Part shown: positions 1 through 6,883 of the stretch, one piece after another
How the letters are laid out: every line of letters begins with the position of its first letter
Numbering within the stretch: position 1 is the first letter of the stretch
Origin: an uncultured Nocardiaceae bacterium
Lineage (GTDB): Bacteria > Actinomycetota > Actinomycetes > Mycobacteriales > Mycobacteriaceae
Reading direction: 5' to 3'
Length of the DNA stretch: 31,683 nt
Assembly: GCA_936936565.1 (NCBI GenBank)
Contig: CAKZIX010000186.1
Location: 1-31,683 of the forward strand
Translations under genes and position numbers: made by a program
The notes under the pieces: generated by a model
What the model saw: the letters and a program-made list of their open reading frames with translations, nothing else
The model's database searches: none
What the model was told of the DNA's origin: nothing

Positions 1-1
1 C

Positions 2-217
2 ACCGACGACGAGCGTCGCACCATCTCGGAGATGATGGCGAAAGGCACCTACGGGGCGATCATGTTGGCGAGCACCGATGTCGACGCGACGTTCGACCAG
101 GTGTAGGCGACAGGTGCCGAAGTCATGCAGGAGCCCACGGACCAGCCGTGGGGTTCGCGGGACTGCGCGTTTCGCGATCCCGCGGGAAACACCATTCGGA
201 TTCAGCAAGCCGATTAG
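2..217 (+). pseudogene. VOC (glyoxalase/bleomycin-resistance fold) family protein, 3' fragment with in-frame amber codon
   Basis: The frame starting at base 2 reads TDDERR..SEMMAKG..QEPTDQP..RDCAFRDPAGN.IRIQQ and stops at 215-217. It aligns without gaps to the C-terminal half of the intact VOC protein at 21305-21715. The 5' part lies outside the window. At 104-106 a TAG stands where the intact copy has a Gln codon (..AQLQATDAEV.. versus ..DQV*ATGAEV..), so the frame is interrupted by one C-to-T change; a sequencing error would look the same. VOC proteins are small metal-binding enzymes or drug-binding resistance proteins. This remnant is followed directly by a truncated UvrA-like gene, the same order as at 21.3-24.5 kb but without the 67-aa membrane protein gene in between. 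Confidence 0.75.
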
Positions 218-283
218 ATTTCTCGACACGACGGCGGCGTCGCGTGAGCGGCTCCGTCCCAGCAGATGGAGACATGAACAAAC

Positions 284-694
284 ATGGCCACGAGGGGTGC
301 GAAGCAGTCGCAGGGGCACGTCGCCGACAGTCACGATCTGATCCGCGTGCAAGGTGCTCGCGAGAACAATCTCAAGGACGTCAGCGTCGAGATCCCGAAG
401 CGGCGGTTGACCGCCTTCACCGGGGTGTCCGGTTCGGGCAAGAGCTCGCTGGTCTTCGCGACGATCGCCGCCGAGTCGCAGCGGATGATCAACGAGACCT
501 ACAGTGCCTTCGTCCAGGGCTTCATGCCGACGCTCGCCCGGCCCGAGGTCGATATGCTCGACGGGCTCACCACCGCGATCATCGTCGACCAGGAGCGGAT
601 GGGTGCCAACCCACGCTCGACGGTGGGCACGGCGACCGACGCCAACGCCATGCTGCGCATCCTTTACTCGCGCCTCGGCCAGCCCCACGTCGGT
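284..694 (+). pseudogene. short UvrA-like ABC ATPase, truncated after the first ~137 codons
   Basis: The ATG at 284 opens a frame that keeps the first Walker A motif (TGVSGSGKSS) and runs in register with residues 4-127 of the intact UvrA-like protein at 22099-24453, with 11 differences in 124 residues (about 91% identity). Similarity ends abruptly after ..SRLGQPHVG at about 694, where the intact copy continues HIGSPQAF. Everything downstream is missing: zinc modules, ABC signatures, Walker B and the whole second ATPase half. The frame stays open beyond 694 only because it reads through antisense infB sequence. Many third-position differences from the intact copy argue against a very recent duplication. 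The fragment cannot code for a working ATPase. Confidence 0.85.
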
Positions 695-887
695 ATCGGT
701 GATCGCGCCGACGCCGTAATGCAGCACGCGGACGCGCACCTCGTCGTTGCCGACCTTCTCGAGCGACCCGACGATGGCCTCGACCGAGCCCTGCACGTCG
801 CCCTTGACGACGAGCGTGAACTCCTTGCGGCCGGCGCCCTCCTTGAGGTCGCGCATCATGTCCATCAGCGTCCGGCCGGCACCGCTG
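686..887 (-). pseudogene. infB: internal fragment of translation initiation factor IF-2, antisense to the flanking genes
   Basis: Read on the minus strand from about 874 down to 686, the frame gives RTLMDMMRDLKEG, then LVVKGDVQGSVEAIVGSLEK, then VRVLHYGVGAITDTDV. This is the segment of IF-2 downstream of the GTPase domain. There is no start or stop codon and no other part of infB, so this is an internal scrap of ~65 codons. As I remember them, actinobacterial IF-2 proteins read closer to LNLVIKGDVAGSVEAL..RGVGGITETNV; the DVQGSVEAI and VRVLH..GVGAIT wording fits Proteobacteria better. The left boundary shares about 9 bp (686-694) with the UvrA-like frame; the right boundary with the kinase lies between ~872 and ~895. 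The identification is firm; the origin is inference. Confidence 0.75.
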
Positions 888-1883
888 CCGGTGGCCGCTG
901 CGATCATCGCGGCCTCCATCGCCAACACGGTCGTCGCGGTGGCAGTCGGCCGCGACAACGCCGCGCACTTCGCCCTGGTCGGGCTCGGCATCGCGTTGTT
1001 CACGGTGGTCTCGTACGTGGGCCGGCGGGCAGGCGCCGCGGTGCTGCTGGCCTTGATCGCCGACGCCGCGCTGTCGACCTGGCTGCTGGATCAGCCGCTG
1101 TGGGACTCGGTCGGGATCACCGCGCTGTTCTACGCGCTGTGCTGGATCACCGCCGAATTCGTCGGCGCGCGTAGGGCGTACGACGAAGAGGTGGCGGCGC
1201 GGCTGGCCGTCGCGGATCTGGATCGCGAGCGCAGTGCCGCCGACGCGGTGTACGCCGAGCGCACCCGGATCGCGCGCGAGCTGCACGACGTCGTCGCGCA
1301 CGCGGTGTCGGTGATGATCATTCAGGCCGACGGCGCCGGGTATGCGTTGCGCCGCAACCCCGATGCCGCCGAGCAGGCCCTGGCCAACATCTCCAGCACC
1401 GGACGCCAGGCGCTGGGGGAGTTGCGCCGCACCGTCGCGCTGCTGCGCACCGATCGGATGCCCGCCGAACTACCGCAATACGGGACCGCAGGGATCGCCA
1501 AGCTCGTCGACATGATGCGCAAGGCGGGGCTCACCGTGGAACTCGAACTCACCGGCGAACTGGACCAGGTGGGGCCCGAGGTCAGCCTCGGTATCCACCG
1601 GATCGTGCAGGAGTCGCTCACCAACGCGCTGCGGCATGCCGGGCCGGATGCGATTGCGCGCGTGCGGGTCGAACGGCGCGATGCCGACGTCGTCGTCGAG
1701 ATCGTCGACAGCGGCGGCGGCACGGGCGGCCGGTTTCGGCAGGGCACCGGCAACGGTCTGGTCGGAATGCGCGAGCGGGTGGCGGTGCTGCACGGCAGTC
1801 TCGCGGCCGGCCCCTACGACGGCGGGTGGCGGGTGCGGGCCGAGCTACCGGTCCGGGACGATGCCGCGGCCTATGGTGAGTGA
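888..1883 (+). CDS. NarL-type sensor histidine kinase, N-terminally truncated
   Basis: From about codon 888 the frame encodes hydrophobic segments (AAAIIAASIANTVVAVAVG, FALVGLGIALFTVVSYVG, AAVLLALIADAAL, ITALFYALCWITAEFVGA). A HisKA_3 dimerisation segment follows, with the H-box RIARELHDVVAHAVSVM (phospho-acceptor His codon at 1284-1286). The ATP-binding domain has the N-box IVQESLTNALRHAG and glycine boxes DSGGG and GNGLVGMRERV. Such kinases usually begin with another membrane helix and a clear start; here the upstream part is antisense infB, so the true N terminus is missing. An open frame back to an ATG at 747 exists but runs through that foreign sequence. The stop overlaps the response-regulator start. 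By family, it phosphorylates the regulator encoded next. Confidence 0.8.
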   Translation, partial: PVAAAIIAASIANTVVAVAVGRDNAAHFALVGLGIALFTVVSYVGRRAGAAVLLALIADAALSTWLLDQPLWDSVGITALFYALCWITAEFVGARRAYDEEVAARLAVADLDRERSAADAVYAERTRIARELHDVVAHAVSVMIIQADGAGYALRRNPDAAEQALANISSTGRQALGELRRTVALLRTDRMPAELPQYGTAGIAKLVDMMRKAGLTVELELTGELDQVGPEVSLGIHRIVQESLTNALRHAGPDAIARVRVERRDADVVVEIVDSGGGTGGRFRQGTGNGLVGMRERVAVLHGSLAAGPYDGGWRVRAELPVRDDAAAYGE

Positions 1884-2538
1884 CGTGCCGATCTCCGTGT
1901 TGCTCGTCGACGATCAGGAACTGATGCGGATGGGCCTGCGCATGGTGCTCGACGCGCACGACGACATCGCCGTCGTCGGCGAGGCCGAGAACGGTGCGGT
2001 GGCCGTAGCGCTGACGGCGCGACTGCGGCCCGACGTGGTCCTGATGGATGTCCGCATGCCGGTGGTCGACGGGGTGTCGGCGACGACCCAGATTCTCGAG
2101 AGTGATTCCAGCACAAGGGTTTTGGTAATGACGACCTTCGATCTGGACGAGCACGTGCTGGGCGCGCTGCAGGCCGGGGCAAGCGGGTTTCTGCTCAAGG
2201 ACACCCCGCCCGAGGACCTGGTGTCGGCGATCCGCAGCGTCGCGGCAGGCGACGCCGTGGTGTCGCCGAAGGTCACCAAGCGACTGCTGGGCCGGATGTT
2301 GCACGGCGCCTCGGAGCCCACCCGGGATCCGGCGGTCCTCGACGTACTCACCGCGCGCGAACGCGAGGTGCTCGAGCAACTGGCGGGCGGGCGCTCGAAC
2401 GCGGAGATCGCCGCGGCGCTGTTCCTGTCGGAGGCGACGGTGAAAACGCACATCGGCCGGGTGCTGACCAAGCTGGAACTGCGCGACCGGGTACAAGCCG
2501 TGGTACTCGCCTACGAGACCGGCCTGGTGCGGCCGTAG
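1873..2538 (+). CDS. NarL/FixJ family two-component response regulator
   Basis: A 221-aa protein. The N-terminal receiver domain has the acidic pair at D13-D14, the phospho-acceptor D59 in LMDVRMP, the conserved Thr in VLVMTTFD and the Lys in FLLKD. The C-terminal LuxR-type helix-turn-helix shows LTAREREVLEQLAGG and AEIAAALFLSEATVKTH. The ATG at 1873 overlaps the last codons of the kinase gene by 11 nt, so the two are translationally coupled. GTG codons at 1876 and 1885 are alternative starts. It should bind DNA as a dimer when phosphorylated; no target operon is evident in the window. The gene looks intact and is followed by a strong hairpin. Confidence 0.9.
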   Translation: MVSDVPISVLLVDDQELMRMGLRMVLDAHDDIAVVGEAENGAVAVALTARLRPDVVLMDVRMPVVDGVSATTQILESDSSTRVLVMTTFDLDEHVLGALQAGASGFLLKDTPPEDLVSAIRSVAAGDAVVSPKVTKRLLGRMLHGASEPTRDPAVLDVLTAREREVLEQLAGGRSNAEIAAALFLSEATVKTHIGRVLTKLELRDRVQAVVLAYETGLVRP

Positions 2539-2546
2539 GAAGGGTC

Positions 2547-2583
2547 GTCCACGGGGCGGGGGAATCCCACCCACCCCGTGGAC
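2547..2583 (+). terminator. hairpin terminator of the kinase-regulator operon
   Basis: GTCCACGGGG pairs with CCCCGTGGAC around a short GC-rich loop, beginning 8 nt after the response-regulator stop codon. No T tract follows, as is common for high-GC actinobacterial terminators. Confidence 0.6.
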
Positions 2584-2662
2584 TCGCGAATGGTCTCAGG
2601 CCCGACTCCAAGCTTCCCTGGATCGAGCAAATCCAAACCAGTGAATCCAAATCTGTTACTGG

Positions 2663-2686
2663 TGTGACTAATGTGACTAAATCACA
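2663..2686. promoter_or_regulatory. tandem TGTGACTAA repeat with TGTGA-N5-TCACA symmetry
   Basis: Two head-to-tail copies of TGTGACTAA (2663-2671, 2672-2680) sit in the only AT-rich patch of the 2.54-2.87 kb gap. The second copy forms TGTGA-CTAAA-TCACA (2672-2686). CRP/GlxR-type sites have the same half-sites but six central bases, so this could be a degenerate site or chance. It is about 190 bp upstream of the amidohydrolase gene. Confidence 0.25.
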
Positions 2687-2737
2687 GCGAAATTCTCAAC
2701 GTCAAGATGAGACTTTGAATCGTGACCCGGCTCGAGC

Positions 2738-2796
2738 CACTGCATGAAGGCCCCCTCCATGCAGCCTGCCTGGATGCAGGTGACCTTCATGCAGTG
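2738..2796. repeat. intergenic palindromic element built on ATGCA/TGCAT motifs
   Basis: A perfect 13-bp inverted repeat, CACTGCATGAAGG (2738-2750) and CCTTCATGCAGTG (2784-2796), encloses 33 nt. The enclosed part contains further ATGCAG motifs and can form a smaller hairpin (TGCATGAAGG with CTCCATGCA, one mismatch). With the terminator at 2547 and the AT-rich patch, it is the main content of the 330-bp gap between the response regulator and the amidohydrolase. It could be a transcription-stopping structure, a protein-binding site or one copy of a dispersed genomic repeat; the sequence alone does not decide. Confidence 0.6.
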
Positions 2797-2860
2797 ACGG
2801 CGGGTCGTCAGACGCGGCCGCCCGCGCGCACCAGGTGCGCCGACCGCCGGCCACACCGGG

Positions 2861-2866
2861 CACACT
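2861..2866 (+). promoter_or_regulatory. possible weak -10 box of the amidohydrolase gene
   Basis: CACACT ends 8 nt before the GTG at 2875 and 2 nt before the ATG at 2869. If it is the -10 box, only GTG 2875 would lie on the transcript, giving a leaderless mRNA. It differs from TANNNT at the first base. Confidence 0.3.
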
Positions 2867-2874
2867 GGATGGTC

Positions 2875-4425
2875 GTGAGTACTCAGCTCCTTGTCGGCGG
2901 CCGGATCTACGCGCCGAGCGCACCCGATGCCACCGCGATGGCCGTCACCGACGGGATCGTCACGTGGCTCGGCGCCGACAAGCCGGCGCTGGCCCTGCAC
3001 CCCGATGCCGAAGTCGTCGATCTCGCAGGCGCCTTCGTTGCCCCCGCCTTCGTCGACGCGCACGTGCACACCACGGCCCTCGGGCTCTCCCTCGTCGGGC
3101 TGGATCTGTCGGGCTGCGGGTCGCTGGCCGATTGCCTGACCCGGTTGCGCACCTATGCCGCCGGCCACGACGACCCGGTCGTCTGGGGCCACGGCTGGGA
3201 CGAGACGGCCTGGCCGGAGGGGCGCCCACCCACGTCCGCCGAGATCGCCGCTGCCGCACCCGGCCGCACGGTGTACCTCGCCCGCGTCGATGTGCACTCG
3301 GCGATCTGCTCCCCGAACCTCGCCGACGGGGTGGTGCGCGGTGCCGAGCATCATCGTGTCCGGGCCGCCGCCCGCGCGCTGCTCACGGCCGAGACGCGCG
3401 CGAAAGCACAACGCGCAGCCCTCGATTCGGCCGCCGCGCATGGCATCGTGGCGATTCACGAGTGCGCGGGGCCGGACATTTCCGGACGCGACGACCTGGC
3501 CGCGCTGCGCACCCTCGACCACGGGGTCCACGTGCGCGCCTACTGGGGCGAGGCCGTCGACAGCCCCGAAGCAGCCAAGCAGTTGCTGGCCGACACCGGC
3601 GCCGACGGCCTGGCGGGAGACCTGTTCGTCGACGGCTCCCTCGGCTCGCACACCGCCTGGCTCGCGCAGCCCTACGCCGACGCCGACACCTGCGGCACCA
3701 GCTATCTCGATCCGGCTGCGATCACTGCCCACGTCCGAGCCTGCACGCAGGCCGGCGTCCAGGCGGGCTTCCACGTGATCGGCGATCGGGCGGTGCGCAC
3801 CGTCGTCGAGGCCTTCGCCGCGGTGGCCGCCGAACTCGGCGGGCCCGCGGTGGCGTCGTGCGGGCACCGCCTCGAGCACGTCGAGATGGTCACCACCGAA
3901 CAGGCCGCGCAGCTCGGACGCTGGGGTGTGCTCGCCAGCGTGCAGCCCGGCTTCGACGCCGCGTGGGGCGGCCCGGACGGCATGTACGAGCGCCGGCTCG
4001 GGGCGCAGCGCGCGCGAGCGATGAATCCCTTTGCCGCCCTTGCCGCCAACGGCGTCTCGCTGGCCATCGGCACCGACGCGCCGGTGCTGCCGCTCGGGCC
4101 GTGGTCGGCGATCCGGGCGGCCGTCGGCCACCGCAGCGGATACGGCATCTCACCGCGCGCCGCATTCGGGGCCGCCACGCGCGGGGCGTGGCGCGCCGGC
4201 GGTGTGCGCGACGGCGTCGCCGGCACCCTGGCACCGGGCGCGCCGGCATCGTATGCGGTGTGGGAGACCGGCGAGCTCGTGGTCGCCGCCGCGGCCGATT
4301 CGGTGCAGCGCTGGTCCACCGATCCACGCTCGCGGGTGCCGGGCCTGCCGCCGCTGGGCTCCGACGATCCCGACCCGATCTGCATACGCACAGTTCACCG
4401 GGGCGCCACGATCTATGAACGCTGA
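2875..4425 (+). CDS. YtcJ-like metal-dependent amidohydrolase (amidohydrolase family 3)
   Basis: About 516 aa, the usual length for this family. Metal-binding and active-site motifs appear in order: VDAHVHT (HxH at residues 63-65), the VDGSLGSHTAWL loop, FHVIGDRAV, GHRLEHVEMV and the late Asp in AIGTDAPVLPLG. Such enzymes hydrolyse amide-like bonds in the cytoplasm; the substrate cannot be told from sequence. GTG 2875 was chosen because a possible -10 box sits 8 nt upstream; ATG 2869, two codons earlier in frame, is the alternative and adds MV. The 3' end overlaps lnt by 11 nt, so amidohydrolase, lnt and ppm1 form one operon. The stretch upstream to 2722 is open in frame but covers the palindromic element and is not coding. 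Confidence 0.85.
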   Translation: MSTQLLVGGRIYAPSAPDATAMAVTDGIVTWLGADKPALALHPDAEVVDLAGAFVAPAFVDAHVHTTALGLSLVGLDLSGCGSLADCLTRLRTYAAGHDDPVVWGHGWDETAWPEGRPPTSAEIAAAAPGRTVYLARVDVHSAICSPNLADGVVRGAEHHRVRAAARALLTAETRAKAQRAALDSAAAHGIVAIHECAGPDISGRDDLAALRTLDHGVHVRAYWGEAVDSPEAAKQLLADTGADGLAGDLFVDGSLGSHTAWLAQPYADADTCGTSYLDPAAITAHVRACTQAGVQAGFHVIGDRAVRTVVEAFAAVAAELGGPAVASCGHRLEHVEMVTTEQAAQLGRWGVLASVQPGFDAAWGGPDGMYERRLGAQRARAMNPFAALAANGVSLAIGTDAPVLPLGPWSAIRAAVGHRSGYGISPRAAFGAATRGAWRAGGVRDGVAGTLAPGAPASYAVWETGELVVAAAADSVQRWSTDPRSRVPGLPPLGSDDPDPICIRTVHRGATIYER

Positions 4426-6037
4426 CGCCGTGCGCACCGGATGGATTGGCAGCGTGTCTGCACGCTTCGCCGCCGCCCGCCCGCCGATGCTGCGCAATCT
4501 GCTGCTCGCCGTGACCGGCGGGCTGTTGCTGTTCGCAAGTTTCCCGCCCCGGCCGCTGTGGTTCCTGGCCCCGCTCGGCGTCGCCGCGCTGACCGTCGCC
4601 CTGCTCGGCGGCACCGGCAAGCGCGCCGGATTCGGCTATGGATTCCTCGCCGGACTGGCGTTCTTCGTCCCGCTGCTGCCGTGGATCGGCATCTTCGTCG
4701 GGCCCCTGCCGTGGCTGGCGCTGTCGGTGGCCTGCGCGGTGTACCTCGGACTGTTCGGGCTCGCGGCGCGTATCGTCGCGCGGCTGCCCTGGGCTCCGGT
4801 GTGGATCGCCGCCGTCTGGTCGCTGGCCGAGTACGGGCGCGCCAACTTTCCGTTCGGCGGTTTCCCTTGGGGCCGTTTGGCATTCGGCCAGGCCGACGGG
4901 TTTCTATTGCCGCTGGCCCACGTCGGCGGCGCGCCGCTGCTCAGCTTCGCGGTGGCGCTGCTCGGCACCGCTCTGGCGGCGGTGCTCACCCAGCCCCACA
5001 AACTGCGCTCGGCGGCGCTCGCCCTGGTCGTCGTGCTCGCGGGAATCGCCCTGTGGCCGACTTTGCCCACCGGCGGCGACCGGGAAATCACCGTCGCCGC
5101 AATCCAGGGCAGCGTGCCGCGGCTGGGACTCGAGTTCAACGCCCAGCGCCGCGCCGTGCTCGACAATCACGTCAAGCGGACTCTGCAGCTGGCCGACGAC
5201 GTCGCCGCCGGGCGCACCCCGCGTCCGGATGTGGTGATCTGGCCGGAAAACTCCTCCGACATCGATCCGCTGCGCAACCGGGACGCCTACGAAGCGGTCA
5301 CCCGCGCGTCCGAGGCAATCGGGGTGCCGATCCTGGTGGGTGCGGTGCTCGTCAACGGCGACGGCACGACCACCAACGCCGTGATCGTCTGGAACGGCGC
5401 CCAGGGGCCGGGGGAGCGTCACGATAAGCGGATAATCCAGCCCTTCGGCGAGTATCTGCCGATGCGTGGCTTCTTCCGGCTGTTCTCCGAATATGCCGAC
5501 CAGGCCGGCTACTTCGTGCCGGGCGACGGCAACGGTGTCGTCCATGCCGCCGGCGTGCCGATCGGCATCGCCACCTGCTACGAGGTGGTGTTCGATCGGG
5601 CGTTCCACGATTCCGTCCGCAACGGCGCCCAATTGCTGGCCGTGCCCACCAACAACGCCACCTTCGGCGATTCGGAGATGACCTATCAGCAGATGGCGAT
5701 GTCGCGAGTGCGTGCGGTCGAGCACGGCCGCGCCGTCGTCGTTTCGGCCACCAGCGGGGTGAGTGCCATCATTGCCCCGGACGGCACCGTGCTGCAGCAA
5801 ACGCCGCTGTTCACGCCAGAAGCTTTGGTGGCGCGCGTACCGCTGCGCGGCAGTACTACGCTGGCTACTCGATTGGGCCCGATTCCCGAGGTGCTGCTGT
5901 GCCTCGCCGCGGCCGCCGCCATCTTCGCCGCCGTGGCGTGGAGGCAGAAATTCACGACGAACGAGGGGACCTATGACGAGCACCGGCCGGGCGGACGAGC
6001 TCAGCGCGCAGACGCTGGTGATCATTCCGACCTATAA
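4415..6037 (+). CDS. lnt: apolipoprotein N-acyltransferase
   Basis: A 540-aa membrane enzyme that transfers the third acyl chain from phospholipid to the N-terminal cysteine of lipoproteins. The first ~215 residues form several membrane helices (LLLAVTGGLLLFASF, FLAGLAFFVPLLPWIGIF, LALSVACAVYLGLFGLAARI and others). A nitrilase-like domain follows with the Glu-Lys-Cys triad visible as E278 (VIWPENSSDID), K338 (HDKRIIQPFGEYLP) and C388 (IATCYEVVFD). A final helix (LCLAAAAAIFAAVAW) anchors the C terminus. The start ATG lies inside the end of the amidohydrolase gene. The last ~22 codons overlap ppm1 in another frame, so the tail after the final helix is probably not conserved. Mycobacterium tuberculosis carries the equivalent of lnt and ppm1 as one fused protein. 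Confidence 0.95.
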   Translation: MNADAVRTGWIGSVSARFAAARPPMLRNLLLAVTGGLLLFASFPPRPLWFLAPLGVAALTVALLGGTGKRAGFGYGFLAGLAFFVPLLPWIGIFVGPLPWLALSVACAVYLGLFGLAARIVARLPWAPVWIAAVWSLAEYGRANFPFGGFPWGRLAFGQADGFLLPLAHVGGAPLLSFAVALLGTALAAVLTQPHKLRSAALALVVVLAGIALWPTLPTGGDREITVAAIQGSVPRLGLEFNAQRRAVLDNHVKRTLQLADDVAAGRTPRPDVVIWPENSSDIDPLRNRDAYEAVTRASEAIGVPILVGAVLVNGDGTTTNAVIVWNGAQGPGERHDKRIIQPFGEYLPMRGFFRLFSEYADQAGYFVPGDGNGVVHAAGVPIGIATCYEVVFDRAFHDSVRNGAQLLAVPTNNATFGDSEMTYQQMAMSRVRAVEHGRAVVVSATSGVSAIIAPDGTVLQQTPLFTPEALVARVPLRGSTTLATRLGPIPEVLLCLAAAAAIFAAVAWRQKFTTNEGTYDEHRPGGRAQRADAGDHSDL

Positions 6038-6755
6038 CGAGCGGGAGAACATCGCCACGATCATCGGCCGCCTGCACGCCGCCTTGCCCAAGGCCAACGT
6101 TCTGGTCGTCGACGACGGCAGCCCCGACGGCACCGGAAAGATCGCCGACGAGTTGGCCGCCGAGTCGGGCGGCCGGATCAACGTGATGCACCGGACCGAG
6201 AAGAACGGCCTCGGCGCCGCCTACATCGCCGGCTTCCGGTGGGGCCTCGAGCGCGACTTCCAGATCCTGGTCGAGATGGACGCCGACGGCAGCCACGCTC
6301 CCGAACAGCTCGAACGGCTGCTCACCCGGGTCGAGGAGGGTGCCGACCTGGTCATCGGGTCGCGATACGTGCCGGGCGGGGAGACCGTCAACTGGCCGGC
6401 CTCGCGGCAGTTCATCTCGCGCGGCGGCAACCTCTACGTGCGCTTGGCGCTCGGGGTGCAGGTGCGCGACATGACGGGCGGTTTCCGCGCGTTCAAGCGT
6501 TCGGCGCTGGAAGAGCTGGATTTGGACGGTATCGAATCGCGCGGCTACGGCTTCCAGGTGGACGTCGCCTGGCGGCTGCTGCAGCAGGGCAAGACCGTCG
6601 CCGAAGTCCCGATCACGTTCACCGAACGCGAGATCGGTGAGTCGAAGATGAGCGGCAACATCGTTCGCGAGGCCTTCCTCAAGGTCGCCGCGTGGGGTGC
6701 CAAGGCCCGCTGGGCGCAGCTCAAGCGGCTGACCTCCGGTACCCGCACGCGCTGA
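5973..6755 (+). CDS. ppm1: polyprenol-phosphate-mannose synthase (GT2 family)
   Basis: A 260-aa soluble glycosyltransferase family 2 enzyme that moves mannose from GDP-mannose to polyprenyl phosphate, the donor for mannosylation of lipoarabinomannan, lipomannan and glycoproteins. Motifs: VIIPTYNERENI, VVDDGSPDGTG (residues 45-55), the metal-binding DAD at 103-105 (EMDADGSH), GSRYVPGG, DMTGGFRAFKR and ESRGYGFQVD. No C-terminal membrane domain is present, as in other actinobacterial Ppm1 catalytic domains that rely on Lnt for membrane attachment. The ATG at 5973 follows an AGGGG ribosome-binding site and lies 65 nt inside the end of lnt. Confidence 0.93.
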   Translation: MTSTGRADELSAQTLVIIPTYNERENIATIIGRLHAALPKANVLVVDDGSPDGTGKIADELAAESGGRINVMHRTEKNGLGAAYIAGFRWGLERDFQILVEMDADGSHAPEQLERLLTRVEEGADLVIGSRYVPGGETVNWPASRQFISRGGNLYVRLALGVQVRDMTGGFRAFKRSALEELDLDGIESRGYGFQVDVAWRLLQQGKTVAEVPITFTEREIGESKMSGNIVREAFLKVAAWGAKARWAQLKRLTSGTRTR

Positions 6756-6774
6756 CGCCGGCGCTCGCGCATAC

Positions 6775-6806
6775 GTGCGGCCGCAGCGTCAAGGCTGCGG
6801 CCGCAC
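6775..6806. terminator. hairpin downstream of ppm1
   Basis: GTGCGGCCGCAGC and GCTGCGGCCGCAC form a perfect 13-bp stem around a 6-nt loop, 20 nt after the ppm1 stop. It is the first of two hairpins in the convergent ppm1/rbpA gap. Confidence 0.75.
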
Positions 6807-6817
6807 CCCGAATACGC

Positions 6818-6846
6818 AAACGCACCCCGAATGTCGGGGTGCGTTT
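6818..6846. terminator. hairpin downstream of rbpA (convergent gap)
   Basis: AAACGCACCCCGA and TCGGGGTGCGTTT form a perfect 13-bp stem with a 3-nt loop. It ends in TTT on the plus strand and, by symmetry, also on the minus strand, so it can stop transcription from both sides. Confidence 0.8.
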
Positions 6847-6883
6847 CGCGCAAGAGTCCGGCTCGCAGTGGTGCAACCGGCTC

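Noticed and set aside
747..887. In-frame N-terminal extension of the sensor kinase from ATG 747.
   Set aside because: It lies on sequence that encodes IF-2 on the opposite strand and has no membrane helix or ribosome-binding site; the frame is open by chance.
284..1174. A 296-codon open frame starting at the UvrA-like ATG.
   Set aside because: Only the first ~137 codons resemble UvrA; the rest reads antisense infB and an off frame of the kinase, so it is not a real fusion protein.
2672..2686. A CRP/GlxR binding site.
   Set aside because: The half-sites fit but the spacer is five rather than six bases; kept only as a low-confidence symmetric repeat.
2677..2789. A 37-codon minus-strand peptide (MKVTCIQAGCMEG..) overlapping the palindromic element.
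   Set aside because: No ribosome-binding site or -10 box precedes it, and its repeated Met/Cys/Gln codons come from the inverted ATGCAG motifs.
2677..4131. A 484-codon minus-strand open frame opposite the amidohydrolase.
   Set aside because: The plus strand has all amidohydrolase motifs; long antisense frames are expected at this GC content.
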